Shown here in pieces: positions 17,381 through 25,460 of a stretch of DNA of 64,000 nt; within the stretch, counting starts at the first letter, position 1; each line of letters begins with the position of its first letter. A model generated the notes under the pieces. The model saw only the letters and a program-made list of their open reading frames with translations. It did not search any database and was not told where the DNA came from. The DNA lies in contig NZ_JAMTCT010000015.1 of the NCBI RefSeq assembly GCF_024171995.1, positions 1 through 64,000 of the forward strand. The letters are read 5' to 3'. A program made the translations under genes and the position numbers. The stretch comes from Promicromonospora umidemergens (GTDB lineage: Bacteria; Actinomycetota; Actinomycetes; Actinomycetales; Cellulomonadaceae).

Positions 17381-17537
17381 GAGGAGCCGGCTTGTCGGCG
17401 TGAATGCGGCGTACGACTAAGTCAGGGGCCTCGTGGGCACATCGCCATTGACGATCGTCGTCCGGCTGCCATGTACGCATCAGCAACCGCTGCTCGTTTT
17501 CGAGCGTGATCTGATACTTGACCGCGTCGGGCGTCAT
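17127..17537 (-). CDS. Hypothetical protein, uncertain
   Basis: The ATG at 17537 overlaps the stop of the upstream XRE frame as ATGA, a typical coupled start. The first 48 or so residues (MTPDAVKYQITLENEQRLLM, then HADKPAP) look like a real protein. After about position 17385 the frame runs out of phase with the membrane-helix frame and turns Arg-rich, so a frameshift around 17385-17400 probably separates or fuses two genes. No family recognised. Confidence 0.3.
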   Translation of the reverse strand: MTPDAVKYQITLENEQRLLMRTWQPDDDRQWRCAHEAPDLVVRRIHADKPAPRADAPSFGQELGRAGCRHAGTCLYRGCIRPVALDAVVGRDGDAYDTRGRRVPVERREVRNRGRRGDAPDPLGHGSPISPSRRRR

Positions 17538-17758
17538 GACACTCCAATCCCCGGCTCTTCGAGCGTCAGGCCGAGAGTTGCAGCAAGCCGCGGACGGACT
17601 CACAGCATCGGCTCCGTCGCACCGGTCTCCCAACGGGCGACCGTGGACCGCTGCACCCCGAGCGCGGCAGCAAGCGCCTCCTGCGTCAGCCCGGCGATGC
17701 GTCGCCGTTCGACGATGAACGGACGGCGCACTCGCACGATGTTCGCAACCTCAGCCAT
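17534..17758 (-). pseudogene. XRE-family helix-turn-helix regulator with in-frame TGA
   Basis: Minus-strand frame from ATG 17758: MAEVANIVRVRRPFIVERRR, then GLTQEALAAALGVQRSTVARWETG, a textbook XRE helix-turn-helix. Codon 53 (17600-17602) is TGA, located between EPML and VRPRLAATLGLTLEE. Homologues normally have Trp at this place (TGG to TGA). The frame then continues to a normal stop that overlaps the next ATG. The peptide made would be a 52-residue HTH without its C-terminal part, unless the stop is read through. It follows the relaxase remnant, whose stop overlaps this start. Confidence 0.6.
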
Positions 17759-17955
17759 CTGAGCCACCCCTGGGCGAGTTTGCCGTGGCCGAAGTGCGCG
17801 GCTCCCTGCCGAGCCAGAAGCCGGGCGGCGTACCCGCGTCCACGTAGTAGCGCGTCACCTGGTCCGGTGCCGTGCGGCCCCCGTCTGCGTTAACGACAGA
17901 CTTGAGCACGTAGGCGTACCCGTGCCCGGGGGACCTTGCGGATCGACATCGTCAT
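17751..17955 (-). pseudogene. MobF/TrwC-type relaxase N-terminal remnant
   Basis: Reading MTMSIRKV and then, after a one-base shift, GHGYAYVLKSVV and TRYYVDAGTPPGFWLG, this matches the first 60 residues of conjugative relaxases of the MobF/TraA group (GxGYxYL, then YYxxxGxPPGxWxG). The catalytic tyrosine and histidine region and the helicase domain are missing. The remnant ends in TGA overlapping the XRE ATG. It shows that a conjugative element once occupied this stretch. Confidence 0.6.
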
Positions 17956-18347
17956 GGCGCCACACCCCCTCGTAGAGGAGGTGCTCAACGCCTACACGGA
18001 GCGCTCGGACCACTCTGCCAGGCGAGTAGCCAACCGAAACGCAGTCCCGCAGCCTCAGTCCAAAACTGGCCACGACCATCGAGTCGAACAATCGGGAGAA
18101 CAGGCCCACCTTGCGTCATCGTGGGCCCGCAGTTCAGGCTGTGACTTGAGGTTCACCCGCGCTTCACCCGGCATCATTCTCGGATTGCTTCCTCCGATCA
18201 GACAGGATCTTCGTGCGCCAGGGCGACGAAGGCGCAGAAGATCTGACTCGACCGCCTCGTCGGCACCCGCCGTCCTGGTAACCACCCGGCCGCCAGGAAG
18301 AGCGATGCCCTCGATTTCGTCAACATGACGGCAGGAGTGCTGGAGAC
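17956..18347. other. Intergenic, no gene supported
   Basis: Short open frames on both strands lack ribosome sites and family resemblance. The stretch separates the conjugative remnants from the small membrane gene. Confidence 0.4.
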
Positions 18348-18464
18348 ATGAAGCTGATCAAGAACATCCTCGGAACCATCGTCGTGCTCGCCTTCGTCGT
18401 GGCCATGGCCTGGTTCATGGTCTCGCTGCTGCTGACCCTCGGCCACAACTCGGTGATCGGGTGA
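18348..18464 (+). CDS. 38-residue single-TM peptide
   Basis: MKLIKNILG followed by a hydrophobic helix (TIVVLAFVVAMAWFMVSLLL) and a short polar tail. An AGGAG lies ten bases before the ATG. The stop overlaps the GTG of the next gene (GTGA), suggesting a two-gene operon with the lipoprotein. Too short for family assignment; a small membrane or regulatory peptide. Confidence 0.45.
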   Translation: MKLIKNILGTIVVLAFVVAMAWFMVSLLLTLGHNSVIG

Positions 18465-19180
18465 ACACTGACGTCGTCCGGAAGTTCCGCCGGCAGATCC
18501 CCGAGGCGCACAGGGTCTCGCTCGACACCCGGATCCAACGGTCGTGGAGCCAAAGAGTCGACGCAATCCGGACCGCCTTGCGCGCAGGCAACGAAGCAGT
18601 TGATTCCGCAGCGAGAAGGCTCATGAGTGTTATTGCTCTCACAGCTGTCGTGGCAGCGTCGGTCGCCGGCTGCACCACAGGAAACACCTCGCCATCAAAC
18701 CCAAGTACCGACGTCGTGTCCGTTCACGATCTCGACCAAGCTTCATGCGAGAACCGCGGGGCGGTGTGGACCGGGGCCGACGGTGGCTGTCTGACTCCCC
18801 AGCAAGTCGAGAATTGGAAGACCTCGGGCTGCAGTGATGAGGAGTACAACACCTGCGAGGAGATGGGCTTTCCTGACTTCTGGGACCTGCACGACGAGAA
18901 CGGCAACCCCAACGCCGACGAGGATGGGTCTGCCGGCAGTTGGCTCGCTGACGAACTGAGTGGCGGTCCAGCGCCAGCCGAGCGCACCGAGGAACCGTCG
19001 GTGTCGACGTGGACATGTCACTACTCGGCCTCTTATAACAACGACTGGCATGACGACGTGGTCTGCAGCAACGGAGCCGAGTCGGAACGGCCCTACCTTC
19101 GCGAGTGGGACCACTACGTGACTGAAGCCGAGATCATGGAGTCGGCGCGCGAGTACGAGGTCCACCTCAATGGAGGGTGA
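18461..19180 (+). CDS. Putative secreted lipoprotein, Cys-rich
   Basis: 239 residues from GTG 18461, overlapping the upstream peptide gene by 4 nt. An alternative start is ATG 18623, which would give a compact signal peptide with lipobox ASVAGC. With the upstream start, 54 residues precede that helix, so the two starts imply different topologies. The mature part is acidic and has several Cys residues (QASCENRG, GGCLTPQQ, SGCSDEEYNTCEEMG, TWTCHYS) likely to form disulfides, and resembles no family I know. Confidence 0.5.
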   Translation: MNTDVVRKFRRQIPEAHRVSLDTRIQRSWSQRVDAIRTALRAGNEAVDSAARRLMSVIALTAVVAASVAGCTTGNTSPSNPSTDVVSVHDLDQASCENRGAVWTGADGGCLTPQQVENWKTSGCSDEEYNTCEEMGFPDFWDLHDENGNPNADEDGSAGSWLADELSGGPAPAERTEEPSVSTWTCHYSASYNNDWHDDVVCSNGAESERPYLREWDHYVTEAEIMESAREYEVHLNGG

Positions 19181-19413
19181 CGGCGGCCATCGAAGAGGTA
19201 GAGGTGAGCCGTACCGTCAGCGCAGGAGGACGGCCATGATGACCTCATGAGTGGGAGTCAGGGCATAGCCCCTCGGGTGCAAACGTGTGAAGGATCCATC
19301 TTGCTCAGCAGGACCTGACGGCGTCCGTCATGCTGGTCCCAGTTCATCCTTGACGCAGGACGTGTGGCTCGGAGCTCCCATCGGAGTCCAGGGTCGTCCG
19401 AGGGCGACGTCCA
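19181..19413. other. Intergenic between convergent genes
   Basis: Nothing coding is seen. The stretch lies between the lipoprotein and Mrr-like genes, which point toward each other. Confidence 0.35.
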
Positions 19414-20481
19414 CTAACGACGTAGTTTCGCAACCTGCCAAAGGGTGTACAACGCGATTCCCACCATAAATCCCGCCCAGTCGGCATGACCCTGAAGGAA
19501 AAGCCATACGACGGTGCCGATGTATCCCAGTGACAGCCAGATCTTCCAGCCCCCTACGAGGACGTAAACCGTCCCGACGAGGAGTTGCACGAGTCCCTTG
19601 CCGAGCCGGCTCGCTACATAAACTGGATAGCCATGGTCCGGGTTGCTAAGCAAAGGCAGGCCTGCGTCATCGCGAAGGAACCACCCGACATGGTTGAAGA
19701 CCTTCCGCCAATGCCGCATTGCCCGGTTGATTGATCGTTGGTAGCCCCCCGTGCCGAGTTGCCGCTTGGCAGCCATTGCCAGGTGTTTCTGAGCAGCGGT
19801 CACGGCGTGCTCTAGATCTCGAAAATCGGCGCTATCAGTTTCCTGCGCAGCCTTGGCGGCTGGCGAGGTGTACGTCAGCCGCCCCAGCTCCTCCAACGCC
19901 CCTGACATCACGCGATCACTGCGAAGCCTGATACAGCCGTCTCTGTAGGTGCCAGCCTTCCGGGAGGAGTACGCGCGATCCACACGTGCCTTATACAAAG
20001 GAAGCTCGTGGGTGATCGTGTCGCGCGCACGCATGCGCCGATACGTCGCTTCTGCAGCAGCCTTCGCTGCGAGCTCATTCCGCTGCTGTGTGAGGTAGCC
20101 GGCCTGCAGCTGGCGAGCAGCCCCGTTGCGAGGCCAATAGGTTCCGGCCAAGTTGTACTCGAAGAGCGCAATATCAAGCCTGTTTGCGTCTGAGATCGAA
20201 GGCGCGGTGTATCCGGAGCGCGCGTAGAACACCGACCGTCCCGTCCCAGACACGCCCTTGAGCTCGCGGACATACCTCGCACCGACGGGATTGCCATGAT
20301 CCTTCACCTGTGCAACACCCTCATGCGCATGTACGTCAATGCCGCCATCGGCACCCGCGCCGCTGAGCCGCACGTTCGTGAAGCCGAGCACCTTCTCCAT
20401 GTGATCTGCCGCAGCGCGCTCGGCGGCTTCCCAGCTGTCGATGTAGACACCCAACTGGACTCCCGCGTCGGCAACGCTCAT
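19414..20481 (-). CDS. Membrane-tethered Mrr-like restriction endonuclease
   Basis: 355 residues from ATG 20481 (in-frame GTG at 20505 possible). The N-terminal domain has the Mrr-type PD-(D/E)XK core: a helix AERAAADHMEKVLGF, then ADGGIDVHA, then AQVKDH, followed by VRELKGV. This gives D and Q-x-K active-site residues as in Mrr_cat. A helical middle follows, then about 60 C-terminal residues with two membrane helices (LVQLLVGTVYVLVGGW and YIGTVVWLFLQGHADWAGFMVGIALYTL region). Mrr proteins cut modified DNA; anchoring suggests action on DNA entering the cell. It is isolated, with non-coding flanks. Confidence 0.75.
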   Translation of the reverse strand: MSVADAGVQLGVYIDSWEAAERAAADHMEKVLGFTNVRLSGAGADGGIDVHAHEGVAQVKDHGNPVGARYVRELKGVSGTGRSVFYARSGYTAPSISDANRLDIALFEYNLAGTYWPRNGAARQLQAGYLTQQRNELAAKAAAEATYRRMRARDTITHELPLYKARVDRAYSSRKAGTYRDGCIRLRSDRVMSGALEELGRLTYTSPAAKAAQETDSADFRDLEHAVTAAQKHLAMAAKRQLGTGGYQRSINRAMRHWRKVFNHVGWFLRDDAGLPLLSNPDHGYPVYVASRLGKGLVQLLVGTVYVLVGGWKIWLSLGYIGTVVWLFLQGHADWAGFMVGIALYTLWQVAKLRR

Positions 20482-20838
20482 GTGGAGAACCGTACTGACG
20501 TACACGCACGTGAGTGACCGCCAAGGCGCTCACCAGCGGGTGAAGTAAGGCGCAAGACAAGAACGGTGGGATTCGACGGGGTGCGCCTCCCACCTGCGAA
20601 AACACAGAGGTGCGTCCAGAGGGGCGCCCAGCACGGGGTGCGCCTGAGGGTGCGCCTGCCGGCCATCGTGGAGGCCATGACGACGCCCGCCGTGCGCGGC
20701 TTCCCCTTGCACAACCTGACCCGACCGGTAGTAATGGTCTTAGGATGCGGTGCGAAAGTGCTTGGCACACTATTTTGCGGCTCTCGCAGTGGGCCCCCGA
20801 CCCGGTCTTTCCCGGTTTCCTAGCGCCGCTGCTACTGA
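20482..20838. other. Intergenic, GC-rich direct repeats GGGTGCGCCT
   Basis: No gene is supported. The sequence GGGTGCGCCT occurs at about 20579, 20637 and, partly, 20650, upstream of the Mrr-like gene. It could be a regulatory repeat or chance. Confidence 0.35.
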
Positions 20839-21114
20839 CGTCCGAGGTGCAGCGGGCCAGTCGGACAGGTCACCGACGCCACCCAGACCGCCGAGTACGA
20901 GGACGTCCTCACCCAAGAGGCTGCGCTCGCGGCTGGCCATGGCGTGCTCCGCACGACGGGTCTCCTCACGATGTCCGCGACAGGCCTCGATGCGCTGGAG
21001 CACTCAGCAGCCGCGGTCGAGCAGGCTGCAATCCAGGCGGGGTGGGAGACGGTGACTGTGGGGGCAGCAGGCTGTCGCACACGCAAGAGCTTCCTTGGGC
21101 TACTGACCATCTAG
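20839..21114 (+). pseudogene. Remnant of an unidentified gene
   Basis: A frame opening after TGA near 20838 and closing at TAG 21112 reads GQVTDATQTAEYEDVLTQEA, then AALAAGHGVLRTTGLLTMSATGL, then LEHSAAAVEQAAIQAGWETV. Composition and regular hydrophobic spacing look coding, but there is no proper start codon or ribosome site near its beginning. It is probably the C-terminal piece of a decayed gene; family unknown. Confidence 0.35.
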
Positions 21115-21219
21115 AAACCACCTCGGAAGGTGCCCGGGCCCCTAACCGGACTCATTGCGATCACACGCCCGACCTGGTTCCGGAGTTTCGCGCGTTCATT
21201 CGCACGCCGACCCGGCCCA

Positions 21220-21825
21220 TTAGTCCTCATCGAAAGGCATATCTGCCAACGGACCTAGAAGGGCGTTTCCGAGCATCCTTACGATCCCGCCAACCTCGCT
21301 ATGTCGTTTGATCGAACGGCGCTCTCGCTCGGAGAGTGCCGCCCAGAGTGGAGCGAGTTCGGCCAAGTCTAGCAACTTTATCGATGCCGCTCTAAACTCC
21401 GCATCAACCCTCTTCATCTGATTTACATAGAACGCAGCTATAGCAAAACAACCGAACGCGATCAGCCCTCCAAATAGGGCCCAATCAGGCTGCATTGCAA
21501 GAACAACCGCACCACACGTCGAAAGAAAGGCCAGCGGCGCCCAGATACCATATCGGCCGATCTCGCGCCGCCATGCCAGACGGATGGCGGCACGTCGACT
21601 GTCGAGATAAGACTCCCATTCGGGACCGGGAGTGCCATTAGAGGAGAAGTAAGGGCGAACTCGCTCCAAGAGGAACGCGTTAGCACGGAATCGACGATCT
21701 GCGCTCACTCCAGCAGGATCCCACCAGCGGACGCCCCTGGCAGTGGTAGCAAGGGGTGAAGTTGGCCCGAGCCCGAGCGTCTGCACTCCGGCACGATCGG
21801 CAACGATGCGACCCTGGTCACTCAT
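21220..21825 (-). CDS. Two-TM membrane protein, partner of the PD-(D/E)XK gene
   Basis: 201 residues from ATG 21825 (GTG 21834 also possible). A cytoplasmic N-terminal part ends in LAWRREIGRYG, then two hydrophobic helices (IWAPLAFLSTCGAVVLAM and LFGGLIAFGCFAIAAFYVN), then a helical tail with LSERERRSIKRHSE. It begins about 40 nt after the nuclease-like gene on the same strand, so the two are probably co-transcribed. No family recognised. The local GC is lower than its neighbours. Confidence 0.55.
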   Translation of the reverse strand: MSDQGRIVADRAGVQTLGLGPTSPLATTARGVRWWDPAGVSADRRFRANAFLLERVRPYFSSNGTPGPEWESYLDSRRAAIRLAWRREIGRYGIWAPLAFLSTCGAVVLAMQPDWALFGGLIAFGCFAIAAFYVNQMKRVDAEFRAASIKLLDLAELAPLWAALSERERRSIKRHSEVGGIVRMLGNALLGPLADMPFDED

Positions 21826-21865
21826 CAGCTTCACGACGCCGACGAACGGCTTTTCGACACGACGG

Positions 21866-24217
21866 TCAGGATGTCTCAACAGACTTGACGATGGCGTGTG
21901 TCGCATCGATGAGCTGCTGGACCGTCGGCCGTGCGACCTTCTTAGCGCGGTAGAGGAAGTTGGGGTCGTACTTGTTGAAGCCGCGCGGGCTCCCGTCCGC
22001 AGGCAGCGCTGGCCGAACCGCTGCTGCCTCCGAGCCGAAGATCGGGTCGATGGGCGCGAAGTCGAACCACTCCTCGTGCTCGGCTGCGAAAGCGCGGCGG
22101 GCGTCGAGGTTCTCAGGGCCGCTGAGGCTTGACGAAACGATGAGGGCGCGACGGAAGTCACCACCTTGCATTTGCCAGCCGACGGCGCCATCGATCTCAA
22201 CGGAATTCATGGGCACGTTGCGAAACCACTCGATCAGCGGTTGCCCCTTGGAAAAGCCGCCCTTGGCTGATCCTCCGTGGTCCTTGGTCTCGGCTGCGAT
22301 TGTCTCGGCTACACAGTGAGCTCGGAACTTGCGCAAGCGCATGGCGAGTTTCTCGTCACCGACGGCCGTTTCGAGCTCGAGCGGGAGATCGGCTGGTTCG
22401 CCCAGGTCCTGAACGATAACCGCCTCAGCCAGGCCGGCAAGGACACGGATGACCCGCGTGTACCTGTCTACGGTCTCAGCCTCGTATGACGACGGCGTGC
22501 GGGCCATCGCGTGCTCGATCCGGTCGGCCAACTCGTCGTAGCCGAGGAAGGTCCACCCGGGAAGGCTGTCGATCCAGTTGGGTTTGAAGACGCTGAGCAG
22601 GACCGCCGTGCTCGACCCGAGTCCTTGCGCTTCCCAGGGATCAAGGACGTCGTGGCGGTACCGGTCGAGTTGCTCGACGGTGGGAACCGAGAAAACCTTG
22701 TTCTCGATAGCCAATCGTTCCTTGCCGGGGAACGTCATGATCAGGTCGAGGTCGCGGTGCTCACGCTGAACGTCGCGAGTCTCCTGGATCCCTGGCGGCA
22801 GGTCTGAAGCGAAGACCTCCTCAGCTGCCTGGGGAAATGCCTTGAAGAACCACGCAAGCAGATTGCTGTGGAACAGCTCAAGGCTGCCGTACATGATCGC
22901 CGCCAGCGGCTCTGCCCGTAGCCGGCCTGCAAGATCGGACAGTTGTGCCACCAGTCTGACCTGGGCGCCCGACTGCGAACGGAGATTTGCTCCATCGCTG
23001 ATCGGTTCGGCCTCGACTGGCATTGGAGTCGATCGATGTTCCGCCGAATCTGGAACGAAACGTGCCGCACCACCGAGCAGGTCGCTTGTCACTGCTTCAG
23101 CTGGTTGTGCTGACCAGTGGTCCCGGCCGGTCGCGCCGTATCCGCGGACAAGTGCGTCGACGATCGCGTTGCTGGCGTCGGCCAGCTGGCCGGGCAGGTG
23201 GAGGAACAGGGAGAAGTTCTCATTCCCATTTCCCGGGACGGGCGCGCCCCATCCCAGGGCTTCCAGTGCCTTGACCTGTGTGTCCGCCAGAGCAGCGTGG
23301 GCCGGAAGGAACTGGTTGCTCACCGCGTCCAGATGGAGCCATGGCTCGACGATCTGCCCCTGCACGTAGCACTCGACGCCTGGGTGACGGTTCGACTCGA
23401 ACGAGATCTTGAACGACTGCGCGCCGAACTCTTGATGCGTCTGCACGACCTGCTGCACGGCTGCTCTCACCGAATCTAGGCCGTCGTTGACCAGCCCCGT
23501 GCCAGCAACAGGCTCAGGCGATGTGCCCAGTAGCGCTGCTGCGACATCCGCGACACGACGACGTCGCGCGTACTCGACGCCAACGTCGACTACCCCGGCG
23601 GGTCCCCAGGCCCGACCGCCGTCATGCACGAGCGCGAGCGCTTCACCACCACGCTCCAGCACCCAATACTCGTACACCTCCCGCGGCACATCGGCATCGA
23701 AACCACCGAAGTCCGGAAGATGCGCCGCGAAACGGTCGGGGACTGACAAACCTGAGGAGATATCGGAGGAGTCCAGAAACAGACTCCGGCACCGGATCGG
23801 GAGTTCGTCAAACATCGTCATCGTCACCACGTGGGTGACCAGCCGGTAGGTAAGCGACCGCGACACGGACCCGCCTGGCTGCTCGGGCGCATAGCTTGCC
23901 GCCGCGTCGAGCGCGTCGACGAAGGTACGAAGGCGCGGCGCTCGAACAAGATCGAGCCAGGGCGTGTCCGAGAAGGTGCCCGGCCGTGTCGTCGACTCGC
24001 CCAGATGCGCCGCTCCTCCTGGAGTGCGATTGAACGACCAGACCCAATCGAAGACCGAACTATCGCGATCCCCCAGCCAGCGACCGACCCACAGCCGATC
24101 CGACTGCCCTCCACTCGGGCGGACCTCGACGATCTGCAAGTCCGGATGACGTCGTACGAGCTCGCTCGTGACCGCCCATGACGCTGCATGAGCCCACCAA
24201 TCCTGCACGTCGGTCAC
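21866..24217 (-). CDS. PD-(D/E)XK nuclease-superfamily protein with TY-Chap-like domain
   Basis: 783 residues from GTG 24217, chosen because AGGAGGAG lies just upstream; an in-frame ATG at 24265 lacks this. The central part, with ALGWGAPVPGNGNENFSLFL, recalls TY-Chap domains of actinobacterial conflict proteins. The C-terminal half contains LELFHSNLLAWFF, then DLDLIMTF...LAIENKVFS, fitting the PD-(D/E)XK core (D, then E-x-K), and a helix with SVFKPNWIDSLPGW. Proteins like this are seen as stand-alone nucleases in defence islands. The following membrane gene is likely its partner. Confidence 0.6.
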   Translation of the reverse strand: MTDVQDWWAHAASWAVTSELVRRHPDLQIVEVRPSGGQSDRLWVGRWLGDRDSSVFDWVWSFNRTPGGAAHLGESTTRPGTFSDTPWLDLVRAPRLRTFVDALDAAASYAPEQPGGSVSRSLTYRLVTHVVTMTMFDELPIRCRSLFLDSSDISSGLSVPDRFAAHLPDFGGFDADVPREVYEYWVLERGGEALALVHDGGRAWGPAGVVDVGVEYARRRRVADVAAALLGTSPEPVAGTGLVNDGLDSVRAAVQQVVQTHQEFGAQSFKISFESNRHPGVECYVQGQIVEPWLHLDAVSNQFLPAHAALADTQVKALEALGWGAPVPGNGNENFSLFLHLPGQLADASNAIVDALVRGYGATGRDHWSAQPAEAVTSDLLGGAARFVPDSAEHRSTPMPVEAEPISDGANLRSQSGAQVRLVAQLSDLAGRLRAEPLAAIMYGSLELFHSNLLAWFFKAFPQAAEEVFASDLPPGIQETRDVQREHRDLDLIMTFPGKERLAIENKVFSVPTVEQLDRYRHDVLDPWEAQGLGSSTAVLLSVFKPNWIDSLPGWTFLGYDELADRIEHAMARTPSSYEAETVDRYTRVIRVLAGLAEAVIVQDLGEPADLPLELETAVGDEKLAMRLRKFRAHCVAETIAAETKDHGGSAKGGFSKGQPLIEWFRNVPMNSVEIDGAVGWQMQGGDFRRALIVSSSLSGPENLDARRAFAAEHEEWFDFAPIDPIFGSEAAAVRPALPADGSPRGFNKYDPNFLYRAKKVARPTVQQLIDATHAIVKSVETS

Positions 24218-24574
24218 GACTCCTCCTACCTGCCGATACGAATCTCGACCACGGTAGGACGACAACCACAGTCACGGCGGGCCGCGCCGAGAAGTTCATC
24301 CGGCCCTGCCCCGCCGGTGAACCGAGAACCGAAGGCGCCAGCACACCTCCTCGAAAGACATCACCACGCGGGATGAGCAGATGGGGAGACGTAATGACGA
24401 CGCTGGAGGACCGACTGGTCGAGAATGACGTCGATGTCGTGGGGCATCCTGCGTTTGACGGGTCGCCGACGCCCAATCCTTCGCCAGAGTTCCCGCCAAC
24501 CAGCGGTGCACGGCGAGTCACGCCAATCAAGAGCTCACTCGGCCCCCGCGACGGTGAAGCGGATGTGAGCGGCC
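24218..24574. other. Divergent intergenic region
   Basis: Contains an ATG at 24394 with GGGGAGA just upstream (MTTLEDRLVENDVD), which opens a frame overlapping the next gene. About 45 residues look plausible before it turns Arg/Pro-rich, so it is not called as a gene. Promoters for both flanking genes should lie here. Confidence 0.35.
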
Positions 24575-25129
24575 ATGGACCTGCTCGACGAGCTCGACCT
24601 CCTCGACTCTCCCGCCACCGACTCAGCCACCAACGCGCGCGTCCCACGCGATCAACGCTGCCCCGACTGCAGCAAGACCGCCCATGGTCCCGCCGGCGCA
24701 CTCAACGCCAGCAGCTGGCGCACCGACGCCGGGCACCTGGTCGTCTCACACTGCGACTGTGGTCGCTACCTCTGGTACGAGGTCCACGAGCTCGCATTCG
24801 GACCACCGGGAGGCCTGGCTGACTGGGAGACCCTGACCACGCTGGACGACGGCACCTTGTTCATCAAGCCCCTGGGCCCCTGCTACACCGCAAACCTCCC
24901 GCCACGCCCAGCCGAACGGTGGGTACCCGCAGCCGGGTTCCCGTACCGACCAAAGCCCGGGGCCGATGACGCCGCGACCGCTCGCTGGCACTCGCACCTC
25001 GAACGGGTACGGGCCGCACAACGCGACCACGAACCGCCGTCGGGCACACCCGGGCCCAGCCAGGCACGTCCAGCGCCGACGCGCAAGCGCACCTTACGAA
25101 CGGACGGAACGCCCGCCGCGGGCCCTTAG
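24575..25129 (+). CDS. Hypothetical actinobacterial protein, Cys-containing
   Basis: 184 residues starting MDLLDELDLLD. Four cysteines in two pairs (CPDCSK and HCDCGRYLW) suggest zinc binding. The rest contains WYEVHELAFG and a Pro/Arg-rich, probably disordered tail from about residue 130. Family not recognised. It is followed 16 nt later by the next plus-strand gene, probably in the same transcript. Confidence 0.5.
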   Translation: MDLLDELDLLDSPATDSATNARVPRDQRCPDCSKTAHGPAGALNASSWRTDAGHLVVSHCDCGRYLWYEVHELAFGPPGGLADWETLTTLDDGTLFIKPLGPCYTANLPPRPAERWVPAAGFPYRPKPGADDAATARWHSHLERVRAAQRDHEPPSGTPGPSQARPAPTRKRTLRTDGTPAAGP

Positions 25130-25145
25130 GCGAACAGAGTCAGCC

Positions 25146-25460
25146 ATGGCAACCGCGGAACAGCTGGATCTGGAGGACGCCGACGCGATAGAACACCACG
25201 CCACCCTCGACGCTGACGCCGGGTACGCGCTTCTCGCTGAGAAGACCTGGGCCGCGCTACGCGCCCTCGGAGTCGAACGGGGGCGGATGCTCTTCCTTGG
25301 CGACCACGCCCACACCTTCACCGGCATCCCCGTACCCGACACGGTCTACGGTCACCAGGAGGAGGCCGTCAACCGAGCAGGTGGCGTGTCCTTGGCCCTG
25401 CCGTCTCAGCAGGAAACTTGCCTTCGAGGTCTCGGATTTGCGGCCGAGCGCCAGCGTTAA
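25146..25460 (+). CDS. Hypothetical protein, probably 3'-truncated
   Basis: 104 residues from ATG 25146. The first 80 (MATAEQLDLEDADAIEHHA, then GYALLAEKTWAALRALGVERG, then FLGDHAHTFTGI) look like a real helical protein, but the last 25 overlap the end of the ankyrin gene and look like antisense sequence. The original C-terminus was probably lost when the ankyrin gene was joined here. Confidence 0.4.
   Translation: MATAEQLDLEDADAIEHHATLDADAGYALLAEKTWAALRALGVERGRMLFLGDHAHTFTGIPVPDTVYGHQEEAVNRAGGVSLALPSQQETCLRGLGFAAERQR

Noticed and set aside
24394-24822. Frame with a good ribosome site starting MTTLEDRLVE
   Set aside because: Only about 45 plausible residues before low-complexity Arg/Pro sequence over the next gene.
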